This document shows, piece by piece, positions 53,225-61,491 of a stretch of DNA of 64,000 nucleotides (position 1 is the stretch's first letter; every line of letters starts with the position of its first letter). The notes beneath the pieces are model-generated. The model saw nothing but the letters and a program-made list of their open reading frames with translations. It searched no databases and was not told the origin of the DNA. Location of the stretch: assembly GCA_030841035.1 (NCBI GenBank), contig JAVEDI010000060.1:1-64000 (forward strand), in the 5' to 3' direction. The DNA comes from Actinomycetota bacterium. GTDB taxonomy: Bacteria; Actinomycetota; Actinomycetes; JACCUZ01. Both the position numbers and the translations under genes were made by a program.

Positions 53225-55095
53225 GCCCCGACGCCCGGGTCGACCCGGTCCTGCTCGAGATCGTCGAGGGATCGCTGGCGGCGATCGAGAAGGAGGTCGA
53301 GACGGCGATCGGGCGCACCGCGCGGTCGCCCATGATCCGCGACGCCCACGACTTCCGCGCCGGCATCCACGATCGCCGCCTGCGCAAGCTGACCGGTCGC
53401 TCGTACTCCGCACTAGTGCATCCGGTCGCTCGCGACTACCCGATCGACACCATGAACCCCGGAGACGTGTTCTTCCACAACGACGTCTATCTCTCCGAAG
53501 GGGGCATCGGGCACCTGCCTGACCTGTGCGTGACCGTGCCGGTCTTCCTCGACGGTGCGGGCGGACCCGAGGTGGTCGCGTTCGTCCAGGCGTTCGGCCA
53601 CCACGACGACATCGGTGGGTCGGTCCCCGGCTCGATGCCGTCGCACGCGACGTCGGTCTTCGAGGAGGGCTTGATGGTGCCGCCCATCAAGCTGTGGGAC
53701 CGGGGCGTGCGCAACGACGCGGCGCTGCGGATCATGACGCGCAACTCGCGGATGCCCGACTCGCTGGCCGCCGACCTCGACGCCGAGTGCTCGGCGTGCC
53801 TGATGGGCTCGCGAAGGCTGGCCGAGCTGTTCACGCGCTACGGACGCGAGAGCGTCGAGGCGTGCTTCGACGCTCTCATCGACAAGACGACCGAGGTCTA
53901 CCGGCGCGAGATCCTCTCGAAGATCCCCGACGGCACCTACGTCTGGGAGGACTACGCCGAGCAGGACGGCGTCGACGAGCCCCGGCTGCACACGCAACGC
54001 ATCACGCTGACGATGGACAGCAGCCGCGAGGCACCGCTCGTGCTCGACTTCACCGGTACGTCGCCGCAGGCGCGCGGGCCGATCAACCACTGCGGCGACT
54101 ACGCCGAGGGCAACTTCCTGAAGAAGTGGCTTGCACCGATCCTGCGCAACCTGGCCGACACCCCCGAACGGATGGCCCAGCTAGACGTCAACGAGGGCGT
54201 CGTGCCGCTCATCGAGATGCGGTTCCCGCCCCCCGGCACGCTCCTGACGCCCGTCTTCCCGGCGCCGACCAACGCCCGCACGTTCGTCATCCTGCGGTTG
54301 CTCGGAGTCCTCGCCGGAGTCGTCGCGAAGGCCGTCGACGGCCGCATGCCGGCCGACCAGGAGACGATCCGCTACACCGGGGTCTACGGCACCGACGGGG
54401 AGGGCGAGCCCTACCTGATGCGTGAGGTGCTCGGCGGGGGCTCCGGCGGACGCTACTACGCCGACGGCGAGGACACGATCCATGTCGTGCCCGACTCCCG
54501 CAACCTGCCGACGGAGTTCACCGAGTCGCGCTTCCCGTTGCTCGTCGAGCGGCTCGGCCTCGCGGTGGACTCCGGAGGCCCAGGCCGGTTCCGCGGCGGG
54601 CTGGGCTACGAGAAGCACATCCGCATGCTGCGCGATGCGCACTTCATGTCGATCGCTGACCGTTCGATCCTGGCGTGCTGGGGGGTTCGCGGCGGGAAGG
54701 CCGGTCGGCCGTTCCAGGTGACCATCGACCCCGGCGGCCCCGCCGAGCGGGAGGTCGACGCGCTCGCCGACGCCGAGCCGGTCAAGGCCGGCGAGGTCAT
54801 CAGGATCCGCACCACCGGGGGCGGGGGCTGGGGCGACCCGCTCGACCGCGACGTCGAGGCCGTGCTGCGCGACGTGCGCTGGCGCAAGGTGTCACCCGAG
54901 CGCGCACGCGACGACTACGGCGTCGTCGTCTCGGGCAGCGGTGGCGAGGCGGGTGTCGACGAGGACGCGACAGCCCGGCTCCGGGACGAGCGCCGTGCCG
55001 CGCGCACCGGCGACGAGCCGTTCTTCGACCGGGGACCCGGCTACGCGCGGCTCGCAGGTGGCCGGACGCACGCCGAGGTCGACGTACTGCGGTGA
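53221..55095 (+). CDS. hyuB: Hydantoinase/oxoprolinase subunit B
   Basis: The 624-residue HyuB-family subunit shows the family's EIVEGSLAAIEKEVETAIGR start. It continues with NPGDVFFHNDVYLSEGGIGH, VQAFGHHDDIGGSVPGSMPS and the GGFGYEKHIRM-like GGLGYEKHIRM block, and ends with TTGGGGWGDPLDRD. Together with HyuA it forms the ATP-dependent cyclic amidase. Typical members hydrolyse hydantoins, N-methylhydantoin or 5-oxoproline; the specific ring is unknown. The stop overlaps the GNAT gene by GTGA. Confidence 0.93.
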   Translation: MSPDARVDPVLLEIVEGSLAAIEKEVETAIGRTARSPMIRDAHDFRAGIHDRRLRKLTGRSYSALVHPVARDYPIDTMNPGDVFFHNDVYLSEGGIGHLPDLCVTVPVFLDGAGGPEVVAFVQAFGHHDDIGGSVPGSMPSHATSVFEEGLMVPPIKLWDRGVRNDAALRIMTRNSRMPDSLAADLDAECSACLMGSRRLAELFTRYGRESVEACFDALIDKTTEVYRREILSKIPDGTYVWEDYAEQDGVDEPRLHTQRITLTMDSSREAPLVLDFTGTSPQARGPINHCGDYAEGNFLKKWLAPILRNLADTPERMAQLDVNEGVVPLIEMRFPPPGTLLTPVFPAPTNARTFVILRLLGVLAGVVAKAVDGRMPADQETIRYTGVYGTDGEGEPYLMREVLGGGSGGRYYADGEDTIHVVPDSRNLPTEFTESRFPLLVERLGLAVDSGGPGRFRGGLGYEKHIRMLRDAHFMSIADRSILACWGVRGGKAGRPFQVTIDPGGPAEREVDALADAEPVKAGEVIRIRTTGGGGWGDPLDRDVEAVLRDVRWRKVSPERARDDYGVVVSGSGGEAGVDEDATARLRDERRAARTGDEPFFDRGPGYARLAGGRTHAEVDVLR

Positions 55096-55601
55096 CGACC
55101 CACGACGTGACGGTACGACGTGCGGGGCGTGCCGACTGGTCGGCACTGTGGCCGGTGTGGCACGAGACCGTCGCCGCCGGGGACACCTACACCTACGAGC
55201 CGCACACGACGGAGGCCGACGCGTGCGCGATCTGGCTGCCGGGGGAGCCCGCGGAGACGTGGGTCGCCGTGGACGGCGCCCGGGTCCTCGGCACCTACCT
55301 GCTGCGACCGAACCTGCCGGGGCCGGGATCTCACCTGGCCAACGCCGGGTTCATGGTGGCGAGCGCGGCGCGCGGGCGGGGCGTCGGTCGGCTGCTCGCC
55401 GAGCACTGCCTCGCGCGGGCGGCCGCCCTCGGTTACGAGGCGATGGTCTTCAACGCGGTCGTGGCAAGCAACCCGGCCCTGCACCTCTGGCGGTCCCTGG
55501 GCTTCTCGGTCGTGGGCCGGGTACCGCGGGCGTTCCGGCAGCCGCAGGACGGGCTCGTCGACCTGCTGGTGATGCACCGCGACCTTCGTGCCGACGGCTG
55601 A
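55092..55601 (+). CDS. GNAT family N-acetyltransferase
   Basis: The 169-residue protein has the acetyl-CoA binding motif VASAARGRGVGRLLAEHCLA and the following GYEAMVFNAVVASNPALHLW, so it is a GNAT fold. It is translated from a GTG overlapping the hyuB stop and so belongs to the same operon. It could acetylate the product of the pathway or a toxic amine. The acceptor is unknown. Confidence 0.88.
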   Translation: MTTHDVTVRRAGRADWSALWPVWHETVAAGDTYTYEPHTTEADACAIWLPGEPAETWVAVDGARVLGTYLLRPNLPGPGSHLANAGFMVASAARGRGVGRLLAEHCLARAAALGYEAMVFNAVVASNPALHLWRSLGFSVVGRVPRAFRQPQDGLVDLLVMHRDLRADG

Positions 55602-55612
55602 GCCCCGCGCTC

Positions 55613-55618
55613 TACGAT
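55613..55618 (+). promoter_or_regulatory. Candidate -10 box for the ROK kinase gene
   Basis: TACGAT lies 22 bases before the ATG, which has AAGGAGG at 55629-55635. It allows a short leader of about 15-17 bases. Confidence 0.4.
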
Positions 55619-55640
55619 CGACCCTCACAAGGAGGCGCAG

Positions 55641-56687
55641 ATGGGACCACGGCCGTCATGGGTCGTCGTAGGGCTCGACAACGGCGGCACGTCCAACAAC
55701 GCCACGGTGCTCGACGCCGGTGGTCAGTTCCTGGTGGACCATCTCGTCGAGACGCCCAGCGCCGTCCGAGGGGGCCCTGCGGTCGCAATCGACGCGCTCG
55801 CCACCGCGCTGGACAACATCCTCGCGTACACCTCCACACCGCGGTCGGCGGTGCGCGCGGTCGGGCTGGACACGCCGGGGCCCGCGTCCGCCCAGGGTGT
55901 GCTGTCGGCCACGGGTGGTTTCAACCTGGGCCACCCCGACTGGCGGGGCTTCGACGTGCGCTCGGCCTTGCAGGAGCGCGTCGGGCTGCCCGTCATCTAC
56001 AACAACGACGCGAACGCCGCGGCGCTCTACGCCCACCACCGCTACTTCGGGCCGGTCGCGACCCACCGTTCGTCGGTGTCCGCCATCGTCGGGACGGGTC
56101 TCGGGGGAGGGGTGGTGGAAGGCGGCCACGTCCTCGGCGGCGCAACCGGCATGGCCGGGGAGCTGGGGCACGTCTCGATCCCGATGGAGGGGCTGCTCGA
56201 GGCCGACCAGCCGGTGCCGCGCTGCAACTGCGGCACGAGCGGCGACGTGGAGAGCATCGCGTCGTTGACCGGCATCACCAACAGCCTGTTGCCCTACTGG
56301 CTCGGACGCTATCCCGACCACGAGCTCGCCTCGACGGAGATCGGCAAGGCCGCCAAGCTGGTGCGCGGCTACGCGGAGAACGGCGACGAGCTGGCGCTAC
56401 GGGTCTTCGAGCAGCAGGCGATAGCCATAGGCCACCTGTTCACGATCGCCTCGAACTTCACCGATCCCGACGCCTACTTCGTCGGCGGCGGTGTCGTCGA
56501 GGCCGCGCCGCACCTGCGCGACTGGTTCCTCGCCACGGTGAAGGAGCACACGTCGCTGCGACCGGAACAGGCCGGTGCCGCCACCTTCGCCCTGGTGCCC
56601 GACCTGGACATGGCGGGTGCGCGGGGCTCGGCGATCGCCGCGCTCGACACGGTGCGAGCCACTCTGGACGAGGTCACGATCACCTAA
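55641..56687 (+). CDS. ROK family sugar kinase
   Basis: The 348-residue ROK protein has the ATP phosphate site VVGLDNGGTSNNATVLDAGG and the sugar-binding NNDANAAALYAHH. The glycine loop is IVGTGLGGGVVEGG. The zinc motif is reduced: CNCGTSGDVES keeps two Cys, but the third (usual GC-x-E) is Asp, so zinc may be weak or absent. It lacks an N-terminal HTH, so it is a kinase rather than a repressor, probably for glucose or a related sugar. It ends 8 bp inside the convergent FMN reductase gene. Confidence 0.86.
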   Translation: MGPRPSWVVVGLDNGGTSNNATVLDAGGQFLVDHLVETPSAVRGGPAVAIDALATALDNILAYTSTPRSAVRAVGLDTPGPASAQGVLSATGGFNLGHPDWRGFDVRSALQERVGLPVIYNNDANAAALYAHHRYFGPVATHRSSVSAIVGTGLGGGVVEGGHVLGGATGMAGELGHVSIPMEGLLEADQPVPRCNCGTSGDVESIASLTGITNSLLPYWLGRYPDHELASTEIGKAAKLVRGYAENGDELALRVFEQQAIAIGHLFTIASNFTDPDAYFVGGGVVEAAPHLRDWFLATVKEHTSLRPEQAGAATFALVPDLDMAGARGSAIAALDTVRATLDEVTIT

Positions 56688-57252
56688 CCGTCGGCACGGC
56701 GCGTAGCGGCGCGAGCGCCCCGCTCCACGCGATCACCTGGTCGAGCATCGTGTCGAGGGCTCGTACCTGGTGCTCGCCCGGCGCCAGATCGGTGAAGTCG
56801 ACGAAGTCGGTGAACATCGAGAGCGTCACGTTCGTGCGTACGTCGGCCATCTGCAGCTCCCCGGCGATGAGTCGCAGGTGTTCGGCGGCCCTGGCACCGC
56901 CGACCGCGCCGTAGGAGACGACACCGACGGCCTTGTTGTTCCACTCGGCGTACAGGTAGTCGATCGCGTTCTTCAGGACACCTGAGGTGGAGTGGTTGTA
57001 CTCCGGCGTGACGAAGATGAATCCGTCGTACTGCCCGATGGCGGCGGCCCAGTCGCGGGTGTGCTGGTTCTGGTACTGCCCCAGCGACGGCGGCAGCGGT
57101 TCGTCCAGGTGCGGCAACGGGTAGTCGGCCAGGTCGATCAGGTCGAACTGGGCGTCGTCGCGCCGGGACGCAACGTCCATCACCCAGCGCGCGACCTTCT
57201 CTCCTCTGCGGCCGGGCCGGGTGCTTCCGAGAATGACGCCGATCTTGGTCAT
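56680..57252 (-). CDS. NADPH-dependent FMN reductase
   Basis: The 190-residue flavodoxin-like protein has the FMN phosphate loop GSTRPGRRGEKVA near residue 9 and the TPEYNHSTSGVLKNAIDYLY block near 85, typical of this reductase/quinone-reductase family. It reduces flavin or quinones with NADPH. GAGGAGCAG precedes the ATG at 57252; the longer ORF to 57357 is not conserved. It diverges from a marR gene with two palindromes in the gap, so it is likely the repressor target. Confidence 0.9.
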   Translation of the reverse strand: MTKIGVILGSTRPGRRGEKVARWVMDVASRRDDAQFDLIDLADYPLPHLDEPLPPSLGQYQNQHTRDWAAAIGQYDGFIFVTPEYNHSTSGVLKNAIDYLYAEWNNKAVGVVSYGAVGGARAAEHLRLIAGELQMADVRTNVTLSMFTDFVDFTDLAPGEHQVRALDTMLDQVIAWSGALAPLRAVPTVR

Positions 57253-57385
57253 CTGCTGCTCCTCTTCGTGACTCGGGCGAGCTGGTCCCGAGATCCCGGG
57301 GGCGGACCTGCTGGTCGGGGGGAGCAGGGGTGCCTCGAGGGCGAGGGTGGCCCTCACGTCCTCCAGCCGGACGGCTCACTGCAAC

Positions 57386-57397
57386 TTGAACGTTCAA
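57386..57397. promoter_or_regulatory. MarR-type operator 1
   Basis: TTGAACGTTCAA is a perfect 12-bp palindrome between the divergent FMN reductase and marR genes. It is 33 bp (three helical turns) from a second copy, so two repressor dimers could bind the same DNA face. Confidence 0.65.
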
Positions 57398-57418
57398 CCT
57401 GCAATCTACCTCCGTGAC

Positions 57419-57430
57419 TTGAACTGTCAA
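57419..57430. promoter_or_regulatory. MarR-type operator 2
   Basis: TTGAACTGTCAA repeats the half-sites of operator 1 with two changed central bases. It lies between the possible -35 (GTGACT) and the TAGGGT -10 of marR, where a bound repressor would block its own gene. Confidence 0.6.
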
Positions 57431-57437
57431 GCCACGC

Positions 57438-57449
57438 TAGGGTGCGATC
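57438..57449 (+). promoter_or_regulatory. Candidate leaderless promoter (-10) of marR
   Basis: TAGGGT (57438-57443) is followed by six bases and the ATG at 57450. GTGACT at 57414-57419 could be the -35 (18-bp spacer). Confidence 0.5.
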
Positions 57450-57980
57450 ATGCCGCGCGCCACCGCCAAGCGACCGCCGGACACCGGGGCCAGGTCCACC
57501 CGGTGGCTCAGCAGTGACGAGGAGGCGGCGTGGCGCGCGATCGTCCAGCTCATGGTCAAGCTGCCGTGGGCGATCGAATGCCAGCTGGAGAGCGACGCCG
57601 GGTTGAGCTTCATCGAGTACCACGCGATGGCACGGCTGTCGGAAGATCCCGAGCACACCTTGCGGATGAGCGAGTTGGCGCTGCTCACCAATGCATCGCT
57701 CTCGCGTCTGTCGCATCTGGTCAAGCGCCTGGAGTCGCGCGGTCTCGTGCGCCGGGAAGCCGACCCCGCGGACGGCCGGTACACCAACGCGATCCTGACC
57801 GAGGCCGGCTACACGTTGCTGGTCGCCAGTGCGCCAGGACACGTCGCCAGGGTGCGTTCACTTGTCGTCGACGCACTCAGCCCCGCGGAGCTTCGAGCGC
57901 TGCACCGCGCTTCGCAACGCTTGCTCGCACGTATGGAGACGTCCGACCAGCGGCACGAGGACGCAGGGGACGTGACGTGA
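57450..57980 (+). CDS. MarR family transcriptional regulator
   Basis: The 176-residue regulator has the MarR winged helix: LSFIEYHAMARLSEDPEHTL, RMSELALLTNASLSRLSHLV (recognition helix) and READPADGRYTNAILTEAGY (wing). It probably binds the two TTGAAC palindromes before its own start and controls both itself and the divergent FMN reductase, often in response to phenolics or quinones. The ATG at 57450 has TAGGGT six bases upstream. The C-terminal ~15 residues are acidic and disordered. Confidence 0.9.
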   Translation: MPRATAKRPPDTGARSTRWLSSDEEAAWRAIVQLMVKLPWAIECQLESDAGLSFIEYHAMARLSEDPEHTLRMSELALLTNASLSRLSHLVKRLESRGLVRREADPADGRYTNAILTEAGYTLLVASAPGHVARVRSLVVDALSPAELRALHRASQRLLARMETSDQRHEDAGDVT

Positions 57981-58034
57981 CGTGACGGTCCCGGTCACCG
58001 GTTGAGCCGCCTGGCGGCCAGCACGCCCCGTGGC

Positions 58035-58817
58035 TCAGGGGGAGGCGATGCGGCCGAGGTCGGCAGGGAGGTCCTTCGCGGCACCCCGGTCGAGCAGCCA
58101 CAAGGTCCGGGCCCGGCCGCGGGCGGCCGCCGCCGGGATCTGCGTGGGCCCGGCTCCCGACAGTGCCATGGCGACCGCCTTGGCCTTGTCCTCTCCCGCC
58201 ACGATCAGCCAGGTCTCCCGCGCGACCTGGATCGCCGGCAGGGTGAGCGACAGCCGTACCGGTGGCGGCTTGGGGGCGCCGCGTACGGCGACCACGGTGC
58301 GGTCGTTCTCATACAGCGCCGGCTTCCCGGGGAACAGTGACGCGACGTGCCCGTCGGGACCGACCCCGAGGAGCATCACGTCGAACGACGGGACCGTGGC
58401 GTGGTCCTCGGGGCGAGCGGCGGCCGCCAGCTCGGCGGCGTACCGTTGCGCCGCCGCCTCGGGGTCCGCGCCGTCGGGGCCGTCGGACGGCGGCATCGGG
58501 TGGACCCGGACCGGGTCGAGCGGGACGTGGTCGAGCAGCGCCTCACGCGCCTGCGTCTCGTTGCGCTCGGGGTCACCGGAGGGCAGGAACCGCTCGTCTC
58601 CCCACCACACGTCCAGCCGCCGCCAGTCGATCGCGCCGCGGGCGGGCGACGCGGCCACGGCGGCATAGGTGCGCGCGGCGATCGTGCCACCGGTGAGCAC
58701 CAGGCTCGCCGTGCCCCTGGCGCCCTGGACGTCGACCAGACGGGTGATCAACCGGGCCGCGACGGCGGCAGCCAGCTCCTCGGCGTCGCGGTGGACGATC
58801 AACGTCGGTTCGCTCAC
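58035..58817 (-). CDS. pgl: 6-phosphogluconolactonase
   Basis: The enzyme hydrolyses 6-phosphogluconolactone in the oxidative pentose phosphate pathway. The 260-residue DevB-type protein has LVLTGGTIAARTYAAVA, DWRRLDVWWGDERFLPSGDP and VMLLGVGPDGHVASLFPG. It is the last gene of the tal-pgi-zwf-opcA-pgl run and overlaps opcA by 4 bp. No unusual extension is seen. Confidence 0.94.
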   Translation of the reverse strand: MSEPTLIVHRDAEELAAAVAARLITRLVDVQGARGTASLVLTGGTIAARTYAAVAASPARGAIDWRRLDVWWGDERFLPSGDPERNETQAREALLDHVPLDPVRVHPMPPSDGPDGADPEAAAQRYAAELAAAARPEDHATVPSFDVMLLGVGPDGHVASLFPGKPALYENDRTVVAVRGAPKPPPVRLSLTLPAIQVARETWLIVAGEDKAKAVAMALSGAGPTQIPAAAARGRARTLWLLDRGAAKDLPADLGRIASP

Positions 58818-59950
58818 CGGGTCCGCCGCCCGCTCGAGCGAGCTGCCGTTGTGCGGGTGCTCGACTTGGTTGCGGCCTTCGTGCCCGCCGCATTCGTGCC
58901 CGCCGCCTTCGTGCCCGCCGCCTTCTTGCCGGCTGACCTGGTGGCTGACTTGGCTGCGGTCTTCGCTGCCGTGGCCTTCTCGCCCCGCGTCCCGGCCGGC
59001 TCACGCCAGATGTGCGTGCGCGTCGACGGTCGTTGGTGCAGCCCGGTCTCGCCGGTCACGCTCGCGAGCGCTTCGGCGTAGGGCTGGTCGGCGTCGAGGC
59101 GGCGCAGCTCCTCGGCGAGCAGGTCACCGAGGTCGCGCCGCTTGAGGGGCAGCTGCCGGTCGGGACGTCCGGTGCGCGACAGCGTGGCCAGGTAACCGTC
59201 GGGACGGTCGATGCGCAGCCGCTCGCCGCCCTCGAACCGCACCTCGACGGCGGTGACCCCGGGACCCGCCGACTCCGTCACGCGCGAGCGCACACCGAGC
59301 CGGACCGCGAGCCAGCCGGAGATCAGCGCCGCACTGGCGTTGCCCGCCTGCGCCCGCACGTCGCAGGAGGTCGGCGGCGGTGTGCCCCCGTCGAAGGCGG
59401 CAGCCAGCAGCGACCGCCACGGCGTCGCCCGCGTCCAGGCGAGGTCGGTGTCTCCGGGGGCGTAGTCCTTCGCCCGCATCCGCAGCGCACGCAGCGGGTC
59501 CTCCGCCGCAGCCGCATCGGTGACCCGGCGGTCGGCGAGCACCGCGAGCGCGTCGTAGGCCAGCTTGGCGGGCGCCTCCTCGTGCCACCACGTGACGACG
59601 GGAGCGTCGGGAGCGAGCAGCGGCAGCACGACCGACTCGGCATGCAGGGTCAGCCGGCCGTACATGCGCATGACGACCGCTTCGGTGGCTCCCAGACGTC
59701 CGCCGACCTGCACCTCGGCGTCCAGCCGGTCGTCGGCACCGAGCCGGCGTCGTACGACCACCAGGACACGGCAGGGGTGCGCCGCTGCCGCGGTCGTCGC
59801 GGCGGCCTCGGCCTCCGCGACGTTCTGCTCGTCGGTCACGACCACCAGGGTCAGCGCCAGGCCGGACGCCAACGCCCCGGCGGCGCGTCGCTCGGCGGAG
59901 AGCGTCTTGACGATCTCGCTGCCGTTGGTGTCCCACAGCGTCGTGGTCAT
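58814..59950 (-). CDS. opcA: OpcA, glucose-6-phosphate dehydrogenase assembly protein, with basic tail
   Basis: OpcA helps assemble and activate glucose-6-phosphate dehydrogenase. The core of ~310 residues is clear (VGGRLGATEAVVMRMYGRLT, VTWWHEEAPAKLAYDALAVL, ATPWRSLLAAAFDG). The total length is 378 residues because of a C-terminal tail of ~65 residues. The tail is made of Lys, Ala, Thr and Ser, with pentapeptide repeats AAGTK/AAGTN coded by 15-bp units (58875-58933). OpcA members usually end near residue 310. The tail resembles histone-like extensions seen on other proteins here. It overlaps zwf by ATGG-type 4-bp coupling (59947-59950). Confidence 0.93.
   Translation of the reverse strand: MTTTLWDTNGSEIVKTLSAERRAAGALASGLALTLVVVTDEQNVAEAEAAATTAAAAHPCRVLVVVRRRLGADDRLDAEVQVGGRLGATEAVVMRMYGRLTLHAESVVLPLLAPDAPVVTWWHEEAPAKLAYDALAVLADRRVTDAAAAEDPLRALRMRAKDYAPGDTDLAWTRATPWRSLLAAAFDGGTPPPTSCDVRAQAGNASAALISGWLAVRLGVRSRVTESAGPGVTAVEVRFEGGERLRIDRPDGYLATLSRTGRPDRQLPLKRRDLGDLLAEELRRLDADQPYAEALASVTGETGLHQRPSTRTHIWREPAGTRGEKATAAKTAAKSATRSAGKKAAGTKAAGTNAAGTKAATKSSTRTTAARSSGRRTR
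58875..58933 (-). repeat. 15-bp tandem repeat in the opcA 3' end
   Basis: About four units of GCCTTCGTGCCCGCC type (plus-strand reading), with small changes, encode AAGTK-like pentapeptides on the minus strand. Confidence 0.85.
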
Positions 59951-61491
59951 GGACGCCTCCAGACGCGCCCGTCGCGGGCGAGCATCTCCTCGGCCGAGCG
60001 TGGCCCCCACTCACCGGCCCGGTAGAGCTCGGGTCTGCGGTCGGCCCAGAACTCTTCGAGCGGGTCGATCACCATCCACGACAGCTCGACCTCCTCGTTG
60101 CGCGGGAAGAGCGTCGCGTCGCCGATGAGCACGTCGAGCAGCAGGCGCTCGTAGGCCTCCGGCGAGGACTCCGTGAAAGCCTCGCCGTAGAGGAAGTCCA
60201 TCGACACGTCGCGGACCTCCATCGCCGAGCCGGGCACCTTCGAGCCGAAGCGCAGCGTGATGCCCTCGTCAGGCTGCACGCGGATCACCAGCTGGTTGTG
60301 GCCGAGCTCCTCGGTGTCGGTGCTGTCGAACGGCAGGTGCGGCGCCTTCTTGAAGATCACCGCGATCTCGGTGACCCGCTTCGGAAGGCGCTTGCCGGTG
60401 CGCAGGTAGAACGGGACGCCGGCCCATCGGCGGGTCTCGATGCCCAGCCGTACGGCGGCGTACGTCTCGGTCGCGGAGGTCGGCGGCACGCCGGGCTCGT
60501 CGAGATACGACGGCACGCGCACCCCTCCCAGCCAGCCCTGGTCGTACTGTCCGCGCACGGCGTAGGTCTCGAGGTCCGGGGGCAGCGAGATGGCGCCGAG
60601 CACCTTGGTCTTCTCGGTGCGGATCGCCTCGGCGTCGAACGCCACCGGCTCCTCCATGGCCGTCAACGAGAGCAGCTGCAGGACGTGGTTCTGCAGTACG
60701 TCGCGGGCGGCTCCGGCAGTGTCGTAGAAGCCGGCGCGCGAGCCGATCCCGACGTCCTCGGCCATGGTGATCTGCACCGAGTCGACGAAGTTCCCGTTCC
60801 ACACCGGCTCGAAGAGCGTGTTGGCGAAACGCAGAGCGAGCAGGTTCTGCACCGTCTCCTTGCCGAGGTAGTGGTCGATGCGGAAGACGTCCTGCGGCGT
60901 GAAGACGTTGTCGACCAGTGCGTTGAGCTCACGCGCGCTCTTGAGGTCTTGACCGAAGGGCTTCTCGACGACGACCCGCCGCCAGCCGCCGCGCTCGCTG
61001 TTGTCGGCCATCCGGGTGCGCTGCATCTGCTTGAGCACGGTGGGGAACATCGCGGGCGGGATGGACAGGTAGAACGCGGCGTTGCCCTGGATGCCGTGGG
61101 TGTCCTCGAGCTCGACGAGGGTCTGGGCGAGCCGGTCGAAGGCGTCGTCGTCGTCGAAGGATCCGGACACGAACCGGATGCTGTCGGAGAGCCGTCGCCA
61201 CACGTCCTCGCGGAACCCCGTGCGCGCGCCCTTCTCGGCGGCGTCGCGGGCCAGCGCTGCGAAGTCGCCGTCGCCCCAGTCACGGCGTGCGAAGCCCAGC
61301 AGGGCGAAGCCCGGCGGCAGCAGACCTCTGTTCGCCAGGTCGTAGACCGCGGGGATCAGCTTCTTGCGCGCCAGGTCGCCGGTGACCCCGAACACCACCA
61401 GGGCGCAGGGCTCCGGGATGCGGGGCAGTCGCCGGTCCCGGGCATCGCGCAGCGGGTTGCCGCGCAGACCCTCGGCTGCGGTCCGGGTCAC
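59947..61491 (-). CDS. zwf: Glucose-6-phosphate 1-dehydrogenase
   Basis: The enzyme makes 6-phosphogluconolactone and NADPH. The 514-residue protein has the coenzyme motif VVFGVTGDLARKKLIPAVYD near residue 30. The active site RIDHYLGKE lies near residues 201-209 (catalytic His in DHYLGK), with VEKPFGQDLKSA before it. The GTG at 61491 overlaps the pgi stop (GTGA). It is preceded by pgi and tal, the standard actinobacterial order. Confidence 0.96.
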   Translation of the reverse strand: MTRTAAEGLRGNPLRDARDRRLPRIPEPCALVVFGVTGDLARKKLIPAVYDLANRGLLPPGFALLGFARRDWGDGDFAALARDAAEKGARTGFREDVWRRLSDSIRFVSGSFDDDDAFDRLAQTLVELEDTHGIQGNAAFYLSIPPAMFPTVLKQMQRTRMADNSERGGWRRVVVEKPFGQDLKSARELNALVDNVFTPQDVFRIDHYLGKETVQNLLALRFANTLFEPVWNGNFVDSVQITMAEDVGIGSRAGFYDTAGAARDVLQNHVLQLLSLTAMEEPVAFDAEAIRTEKTKVLGAISLPPDLETYAVRGQYDQGWLGGVRVPSYLDEPGVPPTSATETYAAVRLGIETRRWAGVPFYLRTGKRLPKRVTEIAVIFKKAPHLPFDSTDTEELGHNQLVIRVQPDEGITLRFGSKVPGSAMEVRDVSMDFLYGEAFTESSPEAYERLLLDVLIGDATLFPRNEEVELSWMVIDPLEEFWADRRPELYRAGEWGPRSAEEMLARDGRVWRRP

